Of a DNA stretch of 64,000 bases, positions 41,225 to 49,125 are shown one piece after another. Made by a program: the position numbers and the translations under genes. How positions within the stretch are numbered: the first letter of the stretch is position 1; each line of letters begins with the position of its first letter. The stretch spans positions 6,320,501 through 6,384,500 of the forward strand of contig NZ_JACHNC010000001.1 in assembly GCF_014205215.1 (NCBI RefSeq). The letters run 5' to 3'. The notes beneath the pieces are model-generated. The model was not told the DNA's origin. It did not search any database and saw only the letters and a list, made by a program, of their open reading frames with translations. The DNA comes from Actinoplanes lobatus (GTDB lineage: Bacteria; Actinomycetota; Actinomycetes; Mycobacteriales; Micromonosporaceae).

Positions 41225-42654
41225 GTCACCACCTCGGACTTCTCGCCGAGCAGGCCTACCAGCGTCTCGGCCACTACGAGTCGCTGTTCTTCGAGGGCCG
41301 GTGGCTGACCTCCACGGAGATTTACGAACGGTCCACCCGGGTCGCCGCCGGGCTGCGCGCGCACGGGGTGCGGCCCGGGGACCGGGTGGTCGTGATGACG
41401 ATGAACACGCCGGAGGTGTTCATCTCCTACCGGGCGATCTGGCGGGCCGGTGCGGTGGTGACGCCGGTGATCTTCCTGCAGAGCGAGCCGGAGCTGCGGC
41501 ACATCCTCACCGACTCCGGCGCCACCGCGGCGATCATCAGCCCGGAGCTGGCCGGACTGTTCGGCAAGGCCGCCGACGGGCTGGGCATCACCACGTTCGT
41601 CATCGGCGGCAACTACGCCGACCTCGAAACCGGGGAACCCGCGGGGATCGAACCGCGTGCCGACGACGACCTCGCGGCACTGCTCTACACCGGCGGCACC
41701 ACCGGACGGGCCAAAGGCGTCATGCTCAGCCACCGCGGCCTGTGGGAGAACGGCCGCGGTCTCGAACAGGTCGCCCGGTCGGCGAACACCACCAGGTCGC
41801 TGCTGCCGTTGCCGCTGTCGCACGCGTACGGCCTGATCGTCGTCATCGGCGGCCTGCACTCCGAACGGCGGCTCGTGTCGGTGCTGCAACGCTGGTTCGA
41901 CCCGGTCGGCTGGCTGGAACTGGTCGCCGAACACCGCCTCGAATCCAGCCCGGTCGTGCCCACGATGCTCCAGATGCTGCTCGCCCAGCCGTACGGGGAT
42001 TACGACCTGTCGTCGCTGCGATCCTTCGGCTCGGGCGGCGCCACCCTGCCGCCCGCCATCCGCGCCGCCGCCGAGAAGGCGTTCGGCGTGACCGAGACCA
42101 GCGCCGTCGTGTCGGCGGAGACCCTCACCGGGCATCGTCCCGGCAGCGTCGGCAAGCCGCTGCCGCACGCCGAGGTCGCGATCGTCGACAGCGAGATCTG
42201 CGTCCGCGGTCCCGGCGTGATGCTCGGCTACTGGAACGACCCGGACCTGACCGCGCAGACCATCCGGGACGGCTGGCTGCACACCGGCGACATCGGCCGG
42301 CTCGACGACGACGGCTACCTCTACGTCGTCGACCGGATGAAGGACCTCATCATCCGCGGCGGCTTCAACGTCTACCCCCGCGATGTCGAGGATGTGCTGC
42401 TGGAACATCCGGCCGTGCAGGTCGCGGCGTGCGTCGGTCGACCGGATGCGGAGAGCGGTGAGGAGGTGGTCGCCGTCGTCCAGTTGGCGCCCGGGGAGCA
42501 GGCGACCGGGGCGGAGCTGGTCGCTTTCACCCGCGAGCGGATGGCCAAATACAAATACCCCCGCGAAATCACCGTCCTCGACGCGGTCCCGCTCACCAGC
42601 GTCGGAAAAATCAACCGCAAGGCGGTACGCGACATGCTGGCTCCTGAAAGCTGA
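41221..42654 (+). CDS. Acyl-CoA synthetase (AMP-forming)
   Basis: The 477-residue ligase overlaps the preceding stop by four bases. ANL-family motifs are present: [18 protein letters not shown] (ATP loop, residues about 157-174), the [25 protein letters not shown] hinge and the final [14 protein letters not shown] with the catalytic Lys. It activates a carboxylic acid with ATP to an acyl-AMP and then to acyl-CoA, giving the substrate for the two dehydrogenases upstream. The protein is shorter than most (about 500-550), mainly in the N-terminal region. Confidence 0.9.
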   Translation: MSHHLGLLAEQAYQRLGHYESLFFEGRWLTSTEIYERSTRVAAGLRAHGVRPGDRVVVMTMNTPEVFISYRAIWRAGAVVTPVIFLQSEPELRHILTDSGATAAIISPELAGLFGKAADGLGITTFVIGGNYADLETGEPAGIEPRADDDLAALLYTGGTTGRAKGVMLSHRGLWENGRGLEQVARSANTTRSLLPLPLSHAYGLIVVIGGLHSERRLVSVLQRWFDPVGWLELVAEHRLESSPVVPTMLQMLLAQPYGDYDLSSLRSFGSGGATLPPAIRAAAEKAFGVTETSAVVSAETLTGHRPGSVGKPLPHAEVAIVDSEICVRGPGVMLGYWNDPDLTAQTIRDGWLHTGDIGRLDDDGYLYVVDRMKDLIIRGGFNVYPRDVEDVLLEHPAVQVAACVGRPDAESGEEVVAVVQLAPGEQATGAELVAFTRERMAKYKYPREITVLDAVPLTSVGKINRKAVRDMLAPES

Positions 42655-42789
42655 GCGGGGTCGATGCGTCGGGTGGTGGCGGTGGGGCAGCTCTGACGTC
42701 CACGTCTCGATCAGGGCCACCATTTTCCTCATCCCCGGGTGACAGCAGACGATCAACGATCACGACTGCCTTCACCCCAAGGAGTGATC

Positions 42790-42978
42790 ATGTCCGTAGG
42801 TTCCATCGGACCCGTCGCGTTCAGCGTGATCGCACCGGGCCAACTGCAAGACCCGCAGGCCCGGCAGGACCAGGTCAACGCCCAGGCCGACCTGCTCCAG
42901 GCGATGGTCAGTTCCGACCTGCCCATGAAGATGGTGCAGACCCTCAGCGACGGCAAAGGCGTCGACCTGTACCTGTGA
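42790..42978 (+). CDS. Small YjfB-like protein
   Basis: The 62-residue product starts at ATG 42790 with AAGGAG five bases upstream. Residues 20-62 (DPQARQDQVNAQADLLQAMVSSDLPMKMVQTLSDGKGVDLYL) resemble YjfB-type putative motility proteins, which end in a GKxIDI motif. The match is weak and by eye. No flagellar gene is nearby. The 135-base gap to the ligase gene contains no recognisable feature other than this ribosome site. Confidence 0.6.
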   Translation: MSVGSIGPVAFSVIAPGQLQDPQARQDQVNAQADLLQAMVSSDLPMKMVQTLSDGKGVDLYL

Positions 42979-42992
42979 CCGCGTCCATGTGG

Positions 42993-43385
42993 TCACCTGA
43001 CGGCTCGCAGGCTCCGCGCCAGGCTGGGGATCATCACCGCCGCCGGCACCAGGTGCAGCCCGACGAGGGTGACGGCGGTGGTGGTGGCCGCCCCGGAGAT
43101 CAGGGGCGGGATCAGCGAGATCGCGGTCAGCGACACGGCCGTCCACACGAACAGTTCGGCCGGGCGGGCGCTCCAGCGCCGAAACGCGACCGCGATGACC
43201 ACGCCCACGGCCGAGAAGAAGCCGGTCACCGTGGCGAACCCGGCCAGCGGGATCGCCTCGCCGCCGTCGGGGATCTCGAAATCGACACCGGCGGCCAGGG
43301 CGAGCGCGGCCGCGGCGGTGGTCGCCACCACCGCCACGACCACGGCGAGCAGGCCGGCGCCGACGAGCCTGATCGTGCTGTTCAT
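42993..43385 (-). CDS. Four-helix membrane protein (DUF6069-like)
   Basis: The 130-residue protein has four hydrophobic helices (LVGAGLLAVVVAVVATTAAAALALAAG; AGFATVTGFFSAVGVVIAVAF; FVWTAVSLTAISLIPPLIS; TTAVTLVGLHLVPAAVMI) joined by short loops. This looks like actinobacterial DUF6069 proteins. Its start overlaps the stop of the sigma factor gene as ATGA, so it is co-translated with it. A role as a membrane partner of the sigma factor is possible but unproven. Confidence 0.8.
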   Translation of the reverse strand: MNSTIRLVGAGLLAVVVAVVATTAAAALALAAGVDFEIPDGGEAIPLAGFATVTGFFSAVGVVIAVAFRRWSARPAELFVWTAVSLTAISLIPPLISGAATTTAVTLVGLHLVPAAVMIPSLARSLRAVR

Positions 43386-44368
43386 CGCCGAACCTGCTCG
43401 GTGCCGTCCGCGGGCAGGCGCTCCGGCAGCCCGAGCCGTGCGAACCGGTCGGCGTGGAACGTGATGATCTCGGTGATCCGGCCGCCGACGATGCGCAGGA
43501 CGTCGATCGTCAACGGCAGGTACGCACCCTCCCGCTCATTCCAGTGGTAGAAGGCGACGGCGGGCTGCCGGTTCACGGCCGTGGGGACGGCACGCAGGCC
43601 CGTCATGCCCTCGAAGCCGCACCTGGCCCAGAACCGCACGACCGTGTCGCGGCCGACGTACAGGCCCGGGGTCGGAGGCATCGAGGTCCGTACGTCCTCG
43701 CGCACCATCGCGGCGAGCGCCGGAATGTCGGTGGCCACGCTGGCGTCGGTGTAGCGGCGCACCAGCTCGCGGGTGGCGGCGTCGTCCGCACCGCCGGTCC
43801 AGTCCTGCCGTTCGGCCGGCAGGTGCTCGCGCATGCCGGTGCGGGCCCGCTGGAGCGCGCTGTTCACCGAGTTGACCGAGTCGCCGAGCAACTCGGCGAC
43901 CTCCTTGGCTGGCCAGCCGAGCACGTCGCGCAGGATCAGTACGGCCCGTGGGCGCGGCGCGAGATGCTGGACGGCGACCAGGTACGCCAGCTCGATCGTC
44001 TCCCGCGCCACGGCGAGGGCCTCCGGCTCGTCGGCGGACAGTTCGTCGAGCAGCCGGTCCGGGTAGGGCTGGAGCCACAAAACCTCACCGCCGGTCGCCG
44101 GTTCCGGCCGGCACTTGGCGAGCAGGTCCAGGCAGGCGTTGGTGGCGATCCGGTACAGCCAGGCCCGGAACGTCGACCGCCCCTGGAAGGTCTCCCGCCG
44201 CCGCCAGGCCCGCAGGAACGTCTCCTGCACGGTGTCCTCGGCGTCCTCGAACGATCCGAGCATCCGGTAGCAGTGCACGTGCAGCTCCCGCCGGTGCCGC
44301 TCGGCCAGCCCCGAGAACGCCGGCTCGTCGATCTCACCCAGGTCCGCCGGCTGCGTGTCCGTACCCAT
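43382..44368 (-). CDS. SigG-type ECF sigma factor with SnoaL-like C-terminal domain
   Basis: The 328-residue protein has sigma region 2 (HVHCYRMLGSFEDAEDTVQETFLRAWRRRETFQGRSTFRAWLYRIATNACLDLL), a WLQPYPDRLLDE linker typical of the SigG/TIGR02960 group, region 4 (APRPRAVLILRDVLGWPAKEVAELLGDSVNSVNSALQRAR) and a SnoaL-like domain from about 205. ATG 44368 is chosen because GGGAGG lies eight bases upstream; GTG 44401 adds 11 residues. It is coupled to the small membrane protein gene. Anti-sigma control may act through the C-terminal domain. Confidence 0.88.
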   Translation of the reverse strand: MGTDTQPADLGEIDEPAFSGLAERHRRELHVHCYRMLGSFEDAEDTVQETFLRAWRRRETFQGRSTFRAWLYRIATNACLDLLAKCRPEPATGGEVLWLQPYPDRLLDELSADEPEALAVARETIELAYLVAVQHLAPRPRAVLILRDVLGWPAKEVAELLGDSVNSVNSALQRARTGMREHLPAERQDWTGGADDAATRELVRRYTDASVATDIPALAAMVREDVRTSMPPTPGLYVGRDTVVRFWARCGFEGMTGLRAVPTAVNRQPAVAFYHWNEREGAYLPLTIDVLRIVGGRITEIITFHADRFARLGLPERLPADGTEQVRR

Positions 44369-44448
44369 GACGTCATCCTCCCGCTCATCGTGTGCCGTCA
44401 CAGATAAGACGGGTACGGGCGGGGAAACTCATCACCGGCGCCGGCCGA

Positions 44449-44691
44449 TCACAGCAGAGATGTCAGCGGGGCATCGGGCCCGACGGTCTCCAGGCCGAAA
44501 TCAAGTTCCTCCCGTACGTTCTCGACGGTGTCGTCGTGGCCCAGCACCTCAGGAACGTCGTTGCTGAGTTCCAGCTGCTCGAGCATGTCGTAGGCCTCGC
44601 CCAGCGTCGTCGCGCCCATCCCGTACGCCCAGCGCAGCGTGTTCAGCGCCCCGGCCGAAGGGGAGAACTCCTCGTCCCACGTGTCAGTCAC
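44449..44691 (-). CDS. Small acidic protein of unknown function
   Basis: The 80-residue product, from GTG 44691, is acidic and helical (LNTLRWAYGMGATTLGEAYDMLEQLELSNDVPEVLGHDDTVENVREEL). It has no known domain, signal or membrane segment. Codon use is typical, and the longer open frame upstream of 44691 is not convincing. It lies 81 bases upstream of the SigG-type gene start in the same direction. Confidence 0.6.
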   Translation of the reverse strand: MTDTWDEEFSPSAGALNTLRWAYGMGATTLGEAYDMLEQLELSNDVPEVLGHDDTVENVREELDFGLETVGPDAPLTSLL

Positions 44692-44820
44692 CGTCTGAAG
44701 ATAGCGCCGGCGCCGACCAGGATGCGGACCGGCAGCTGTAGCAGCTTTGACCTGCGAAAACGCGCCGTAGATGGCCACCAGGGCCGTTTCGGTCGACCGG
44801 CGTGTGTTGTCGCCGAACGC

Positions 44821-44826
44821 TAGGCT
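44821..44826 (+). promoter_or_regulatory. Leaderless -10 element TAGGCT
   Basis: TAGGCT lies six bases before GTG 44833 and there is no ribosome site, so the transcript probably starts at or next to the start codon. Confidence 0.5.
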
Positions 44827-44832
44827 CCTGCG

Positions 44833-45144
44833 GTGATCACCTGCGTCGTGCATTACACGATCGACCCGTCGAAGATCGAGGCGTTCGAACGCTTCGCCCG
44901 CGAATGGATGCGGCTGGTGACCGCCCACGGCGGCATCCATCATGGATACTTTCTGCCGGCCGAGGGCGCGAGCGACAAGGCCGAGGCCCTTTTCAGCTTC
45001 GAGAGCATGGCCGCGTACGAGCGTTACCGCACCCTTTTCGGCGTCGACGCTGAGTTCGTCGCCGCCGACCGGATCCGTGAGGAGTCCGGTTGTGTCCTGC
45101 GCTACGACCGCACCTTCATGCGCCCGCTCCTGCCGAACGGCTGA
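44833..45144 (+). CDS. NIPSNAP-family (dimeric alpha/beta barrel) protein
   Basis: The 103-residue protein opens MITCVVHYTIDPSKIEAFERFAREWMRL and ends RTFMRPLLP, the pattern of single-domain NIPSNAP proteins, which have the ferredoxin-like fold of ABM monooxygenases. The GIHHGYFLPAEGASDKAEALFSFESMAAYERYR middle fits well. Function unknown; probably a small dimeric enzyme or ligand binder. The GTG start follows a TAGGCT -10 element. A possible MerR-type inverted repeat lies 70 bases after the stop. Confidence 0.85.
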   Translation: MITCVVHYTIDPSKIEAFERFAREWMRLVTAHGGIHHGYFLPAEGASDKAEALFSFESMAAYERYRTLFGVDAEFVAADRIREESGCVLRYDRTFMRPLLPNG

Positions 45145-45216
45145 GGTCGAGGGATCGGTCATCCCGCGCCGAACGGCGTCCCGTCGCCTGCGTCACGCGG
45201 CGGAGAGGATAGTTGA

Positions 45217-45240
45217 TCAACCTCCAGGGCGGAAGGTTGA
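45217..45240. promoter_or_regulatory. Inverted repeat resembling a MerR-type promoter
   Basis: TCAACCT (45217-45223) and AGGTTGA (45234-45240) form a perfect 7-bp inverted repeat with a ten-base spacer, within TTGATCAACCT...AGGTTGAGTCAA. MerR-family sites have this look. No MerR gene is adjacent and the downstream gene has its own leaderless promoter, so the target is unclear. Confidence 0.3.
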
Positions 45241-45394
45241 GTCAAGATCAGGAGTGCTCTCACGCTGCCGCAAGGACGATCGGCGCCTCAACTCGGGCGG
45301 CGGAAGTCGGTGACGTCCGGGAGTCTCCGGAAGTCGGCTCGGTCTGATCGGGCCGGGCGTCCAGTCCGGAATGCCCTGTTATCCAGGGCTGGGT

Positions 45395-45400
45395 TAGGGT
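45395..45400 (+). promoter_or_regulatory. Leaderless -10 element TAGGGT
   Basis: TAGGGT is six bases before GTG 45407 with no ribosome site between, matching the element before 48223. Confidence 0.55.
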
Positions 45401-45406
45401 CGGCGC

Positions 45407-46255
45407 GTGCAGCCGGTTCCGTACGACCTCGCCGACACACCGACGAACCGTGCCGTGGCCGCGGCCCGATCGGTGGTGTCGTCACTCGGCCTGGCGGTCG
45501 AGGACACGGTCGTTCTCCAGGAGTCGAACCGGATCACGCTGCGCCTGCTGCCGTGCGACGTGCTGTCCCGGGTGTCCCGGGTGGGGCTCCAGGCCGCCCG
45601 GTTCGAGATCGAGATCGCGCAGCGGCTGGCCGCCGCGGGCAGCCCGGTGGCGGCACTCGACCCTCGTGTGGAACCGCGCGTCCACCAGTGGGACGGCCAC
45701 GAGGTCACGCTGTGGGCCTACCACGAGCCGTCGACCCGGGAGATCACGCCGGCCGACTACGCCGGGGCACTGCGGCGGCTGCACGCCGGCATGCGGGGCC
45801 TCGACATCCCGGCGCCGCACTACACCGACCGGGTCGAACAGGCACAGCGCCTCCTGGCCGACCGCGACCGTACGCCCGATCTGGCCGACGACGACCGCGA
45901 GTTCCTCGACTCCACGATGCGGCGGCTGCGCCGGAGCATCGGCGAACGCGCCCGCGCCGAGCAACTCCTGCACGGCGAGCCGCACCCCGGCAACGTGCTA
46001 CGGACGGGGACCGGCCCGCTGTTCATCGACCTGGAGACGTGCTGCCGGGGCCCGGTCGAGTTCGATCTCGCACACGCGCCCGAGGAAGTCGGCGACCACT
46101 ATCCCGGCGTCGACCACGCCCTCTTGCACGACTGCCGGCTGCTCACGCTGGCGATGGTCACCACCTGGCGCTGGGACCGCGACGACCGGCTCCCGAACGG
46201 CCGCCACCTCGCGGCCGAGTGGCTCAGCCGGCTCCGAACACCGGCGCCCCGATGA
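45407..46255 (+). CDS. Aminoglycoside phosphotransferase-family kinase
   Basis: The 282-residue protein has the APH/choline kinase catalytic loop LLHGEPHPGNVLRTG and the metal site FIDLETCCRGPVEFDLAHAPEEVG. The usual HGDxHxxN aspartate is Glu here (HGEPHPGN), a variant that occurs in actinobacterial members. It phosphorylates a small hydroxyl compound; the name does not prove antibiotic resistance. The N-lobe lysine region is poorly conserved. The start at GTG 45407 lies six bases after TAGGGT. It converges on the methyltransferase gene with 18 bases between stops. Confidence 0.82.
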   Translation: MQPVPYDLADTPTNRAVAAARSVVSSLGLAVEDTVVLQESNRITLRLLPCDVLSRVSRVGLQAARFEIEIAQRLAAAGSPVAALDPRVEPRVHQWDGHEVTLWAYHEPSTREITPADYAGALRRLHAGMRGLDIPAPHYTDRVEQAQRLLADRDRTPDLADDDREFLDSTMRRLRRSIGERARAEQLLHGEPHPGNVLRTGTGPLFIDLETCCRGPVEFDLAHAPEEVGDHYPGVDHALLHDCRLLTLAMVTTWRWDRDDRLPNGRHLAAEWLSRLRTPAPR

Positions 46256-46273
46256 ACGTGGCCTCCGATGGCC

Positions 46274-47080
46274 TCAGAATCGGAACCGCAGGATGCGGCT
46301 GGACCGCCTGAAGCTTGGAATCAGATTCAGCAGGCGATATATACGACGTATGGTCGCAGGCGCCCGGTCCATCAGGACCGGCGAGTCGTTCATGGGCGCC
46401 TCGTCGACGTATTCGAGCAGCGGGTGCCAACTGGCCAGCGCGGCCGGGTCGTCGAAGCCGCACCGGAACACGGCGTTGTACATACGCCCGATCGGATCCC
46501 ATCGCGAGCCGCGCCATGCCGAGACCGACACCGTGTCGAACAGCATCCGGCCGGTAGGGAAGGCGTCGACGACGCTGGTCAGGAGCCGCCGGACATCATC
46601 CTCCGTCAGGTAGGGCACCAGGCCCTCGGCGACCACGAGTACCGGACGGCCGCGCGGAACCTGCTCCAGCCAGGCGAGGTCGGTGACGTCTGAACCGATC
46701 AAGGTGCAGTGTTCGCGCGGCGGCAGGTGTTGCCTTCGCAGGTCGATGACGGAGGGAAAGTCCAGGTCATACCACTCCACGGTGACCGGCGGATCGATCC
46801 GGTACACCCGGGCGTCGAGGCCGCAGCCCAGGTTCAGCACCACCGCGTCGCGATGATCGGCGAGGAAGTCTCGTGCCCAGTCGTCGAGGGCCTTGGCGCG
46901 CACCACGGCGGCGAGGCCCAACTGACTGGCACGGAATCTGCCCTTGTCGTAGCCGGGGTCGAGACGGCGCATCACCCGCTCGGCGTGCGGGTCGCCGAGG
47001 ATGGGTACCGGCAGCCGGTTGTCCAGCGCTTTGGCCTTGAGGACGGGGTTGAGGGTCTTCTGCACCCCGACGAGATCCAC
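46274..47080 (-). CDS. Leucine carboxyl methyltransferase-like (class I SAM-dependent) protein
   Basis: The 268-residue protein has the LCMT/PPM1 pattern: AVVLNLGCGLDARVYRIDPP (SAM motif I), WYDLDFPSVIDLRRQHLPP (acidic motif II) and VVAEGLVPYLTEDDVRRLL. It is predicted to methylate a carboxylate or hydroxyl of a small molecule, as polyketide O-methyltransferases do. The start is uncertain. GTG 47080 (VDLVGVQKTL) is the nearest start codon in front of the fold, with GGAGGT twelve bases upstream. The open frame extends upstream to 47218 but without a better site. Confidence 0.82.
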   Translation of the reverse strand: MDLVGVQKTLNPVLKAKALDNRLPVPILGDPHAERVMRRLDPGYDKGRFRASQLGLAAVVRAKALDDWARDFLADHRDAVVLNLGCGLDARVYRIDPPVTVEWYDLDFPSVIDLRRQHLPPREHCTLIGSDVTDLAWLEQVPRGRPVLVVAEGLVPYLTEDDVRRLLTSVVDAFPTGRMLFDTVSVSAWRGSRWDPIGRMYNAVFRCGFDDPAALASWHPLLEYVDEAPMNDSPVLMDRAPATIRRIYRLLNLIPSFRRSSRILRFRF

Positions 47081-47259
47081 GTCAACGACGATACCTCCGG
47101 CGAGTACGCGTCCGTCGACGTCGACGACCTGTCCCAATGAGTCCGGCGTCACCCGCCGCATCGTGATCGACATGCGCCGACCCAACCACATCACGGCGAC
47201 GGCGCAACCGGGTTTCACCGCCGACCACGGAATCGGGGATCTTGGATATTGTCTGTCGC

Positions 47260-48192
47260 ATGTCAGTGGATCTCGTTGATAAAGCGGTCGAGCTGCTCTG
47301 CGACAACTACATCTTTCCCGCCAAGGCTCAGGCGGCGGCCGCGGGCATCCGCCGACGGCGGGCGGCCGGCGAGTACGACGGCTTGGACGAGGCCGCTCTC
47401 GGCGAGCGGTTGACCGCCGAGCTGTTCGAGGTGTGCAAGGACAAACATCTTCGGGTACGGGTACGCGAGGAGGGAATGCGCGCTGCCCTCACCGAGCCCG
47501 AGCTGGAGGCGGCGTGGCGTGAACAGCTGCGGCTCACCAACTACGGCATCGCCCGGGTGGAACGCCTGGACGGAAACGTGGGCCTGGTGGATCTGCGGTC
47601 GGTGACCTCAGCGGACGTCGGAGGGCGTGCGATCGCCGCTGCGATGGAGCTGGTGTCACAGACCCACGCCCTGATCGTCGACCTGCGCAAGAACCGTGGT
47701 GGCGCTCCCGACGGGGCCATTTTCTGGACCAGCTACTTCTTCCCCGACGGGGAGACCCACCTCAACAGCGTCTACATCGGTGCGACCGGCCACACTCGCC
47801 AGTACTGGAGTCATTCCTGGCTGCCCGGCGAGCGGTATCTGGACCGGCCGGTGTATCTGCTGACCAGCGGAACCACTTTCTCCGGCGGTGAGGAGATCTG
47901 TTACAACCTCAAGGCGCAGGGTCGTGCGGTTCTGATCGGTGAGACGACGCGGGGAGGCGCCCATCCCACGCAGCCGTTCCCGATCACGCCCACCTTCGAG
48001 ATCACCGTGCCGGTGGCCCGTTCGGTCAATCCGGTCACCGACGGCAACTGGGAGGGCGTCGGCGTCGAGCCGGACGTGCCGGTGCCCGCCACGGAGGCGC
48101 TCGACGTGGCCTACCGGCAGGCCCTACAGCACGTCCTGGCGACCAGCATCTCACCCACCGTCCTGGCCGAGGCGCGATCCGCACTGAGCTGA
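47260..48192 (+). CDS. S41 family peptidase (IRBP-like)
   Basis: The 310-residue protein has an N-terminal helical domain (VDKAVELLCDNYIFPAKAQAAAAGIRRR) and the S41 catalytic fold. It shows VGLVDLRSVTSADVGGRA, HALIVDLRKNRGGAPDGAIFW and the nucleophile region VYLLTSGTTFSGGEEICYNLKAQGRAVLIGETTRGGAHP, where the Ser in TFSGG is catalytic. No signal peptide or PDZ domain is seen, so it is probably cytoplasmic, like interphotoreceptor-retinoid-binding-protein-type peptidases. ATG 47260 lies seven bases after TATTGT (47247-47252), suggesting a leaderless message. Confidence 0.88.
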   Translation: MSVDLVDKAVELLCDNYIFPAKAQAAAAGIRRRRAAGEYDGLDEAALGERLTAELFEVCKDKHLRVRVREEGMRAALTEPELEAAWREQLRLTNYGIARVERLDGNVGLVDLRSVTSADVGGRAIAAAMELVSQTHALIVDLRKNRGGAPDGAIFWTSYFFPDGETHLNSVYIGATGHTRQYWSHSWLPGERYLDRPVYLLTSGTTFSGGEEICYNLKAQGRAVLIGETTRGGAHPTQPFPITPTFEITVPVARSVNPVTDGNWEGVGVEPDVPVPATEALDVAYRQALQHVLATSISPTVLAEARSALS

Positions 48193-48210
48193 CCGTCCTG
48201 AGCGGCGGCG

Positions 48211-48216
48211 TAGGGT
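48211..48216 (+). promoter_or_regulatory. Leaderless -10 element TAGGGT
   Basis: TAGGGT lies six bases before GTG 48223 with no ribosome site, identical to the arrangement before 45407. Confidence 0.55.
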
Positions 48217-48222
48217 GCCATC

Positions 48223-48993
48223 GTGATCAATGCTTCTCGTTTGGTGGTCGTGTCCGGTGGTGCGACGGGGATCGGTCGGGCGATCGCCGGCGCGTTCGCG
48301 ACTGATGGCGACCGGGTGGTCATCATCGGCCGGCGGGAGGAACTGCTGCGCCAGGCGGCCGAGGAGATGAACCGGGCGGCCGGCTCGGCTTCCGTGATTC
48401 CGATCGGGGCGGATCTGACGGAGCCGTCCGAGGTCGAGCGTGCGGCGGATCGGATCGCCGAGCTGGGCACGGTCGACGTGCTCGTGAACAATGCGGGCGC
48501 GATCATCACGCCGCCGGCCGAGAGTGGTCTCGGCGCGCTGGCCGCGTCCTGGCGTCACGACCTGGAGATCAACCTGATCACGGCGGTGTTGCTCACGAAC
48601 GCGCTGCTGGACCGGTTGACCCGGCCGGGTGGGCGGCTCGTCATGATCAGTTCGGCGGCGGCCCAGCGGGGCGGTGCGGGTTCGCACTCGGCCGGCTCGT
48701 ACGCGGCGGCGAAGGCCGCCCTGCACGGGTGGGCTCTCGGCCTGGCCCGGCAGCTCGGCCCGGACGGCATCACGGTGAACATCCTGGCTCCCGGCTACAT
48801 CCAGGACACCGACATCTTCCGAGGCCAGGACACCCCGGAGTTCGTAGCCGCGAAGATCGCCGACACGCTGGTCGGGCGCCCGGGGACACCGGCCGATGTG
48901 GCGGCCGCGGTCCGCTACATCGCCTCCGCCGACGCCGGCTACCTCACCGGCCAGATCATCGGCCTCAACGGCGGAGCGGTTCTCGGCCGTTAG
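48223..48993 (+). CDS. Short-chain dehydrogenase/reductase
   Basis: The 256-residue enzyme shows VVSGGATGIGRAIAGAF (cofactor site), VDVLVNNAGAI, the catalytic MISSAAAQRGG serine and SYAAAKAALHGWALGLARQLGPDGITVNILAPGYI with the Tyr-x-x-x-Lys pair. Classical NAD(P)-dependent SDR, unknown substrate. It starts at GTG 48223, 30 bases after the peptidase stop, with its own leaderless promoter. A bidirectional hairpin separates it from the convergent MMPL gene. Confidence 0.9.
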   Translation: MINASRLVVVSGGATGIGRAIAGAFATDGDRVVIIGRREELLRQAAEEMNRAAGSASVIPIGADLTEPSEVERAADRIAELGTVDVLVNNAGAIITPPAESGLGALAASWRHDLEINLITAVLLTNALLDRLTRPGGRLVMISSAAAQRGGAGSHSAGSYAAAKAALHGWALGLARQLGPDGITVNILAPGYIQDTDIFRGQDTPEFVAAKIADTLVGRPGTPADVAAAVRYIASADAGYLTGQIIGLNGGAVLGR

Positions 48994-49083
48994 AGACCCT
49001 CCACGGTCGAGGTCCGCGTTTCGCTCGGGAACGGACATGCTCAGTGGTGCCGGCGGCGACCCCGGGACAACCGAAATGCGTGA

Positions 49084-49121
49084 CGGCCGGGACCGCGGGG
49101 GAGAACCCGCGACCCCGGCCG
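49084..49121. terminator. Bidirectional hairpin between convergent SDR and MMPL genes
   Basis: CGGCCGGG (49084-49091) pairs with CCCGGCCG (49114-49121) and CGCGGG (49094-49099) with CCCGCG (49106-49111), with a 2x2 internal loop and a six-base apical loop. It lies five bases past the MMPL stop and 90 bases past the SDR stop, so it could serve both. Confidence 0.7.
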
Positions 49122-49125
49122 GGGA

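Noticed and set aside
45407..46255. Calling the APH-fold protein an aminoglycoside resistance gene
   Set aside because: The fold covers many kinases, the catalytic Asp is replaced by Glu, and nothing in the context suggests antibiotic resistance.
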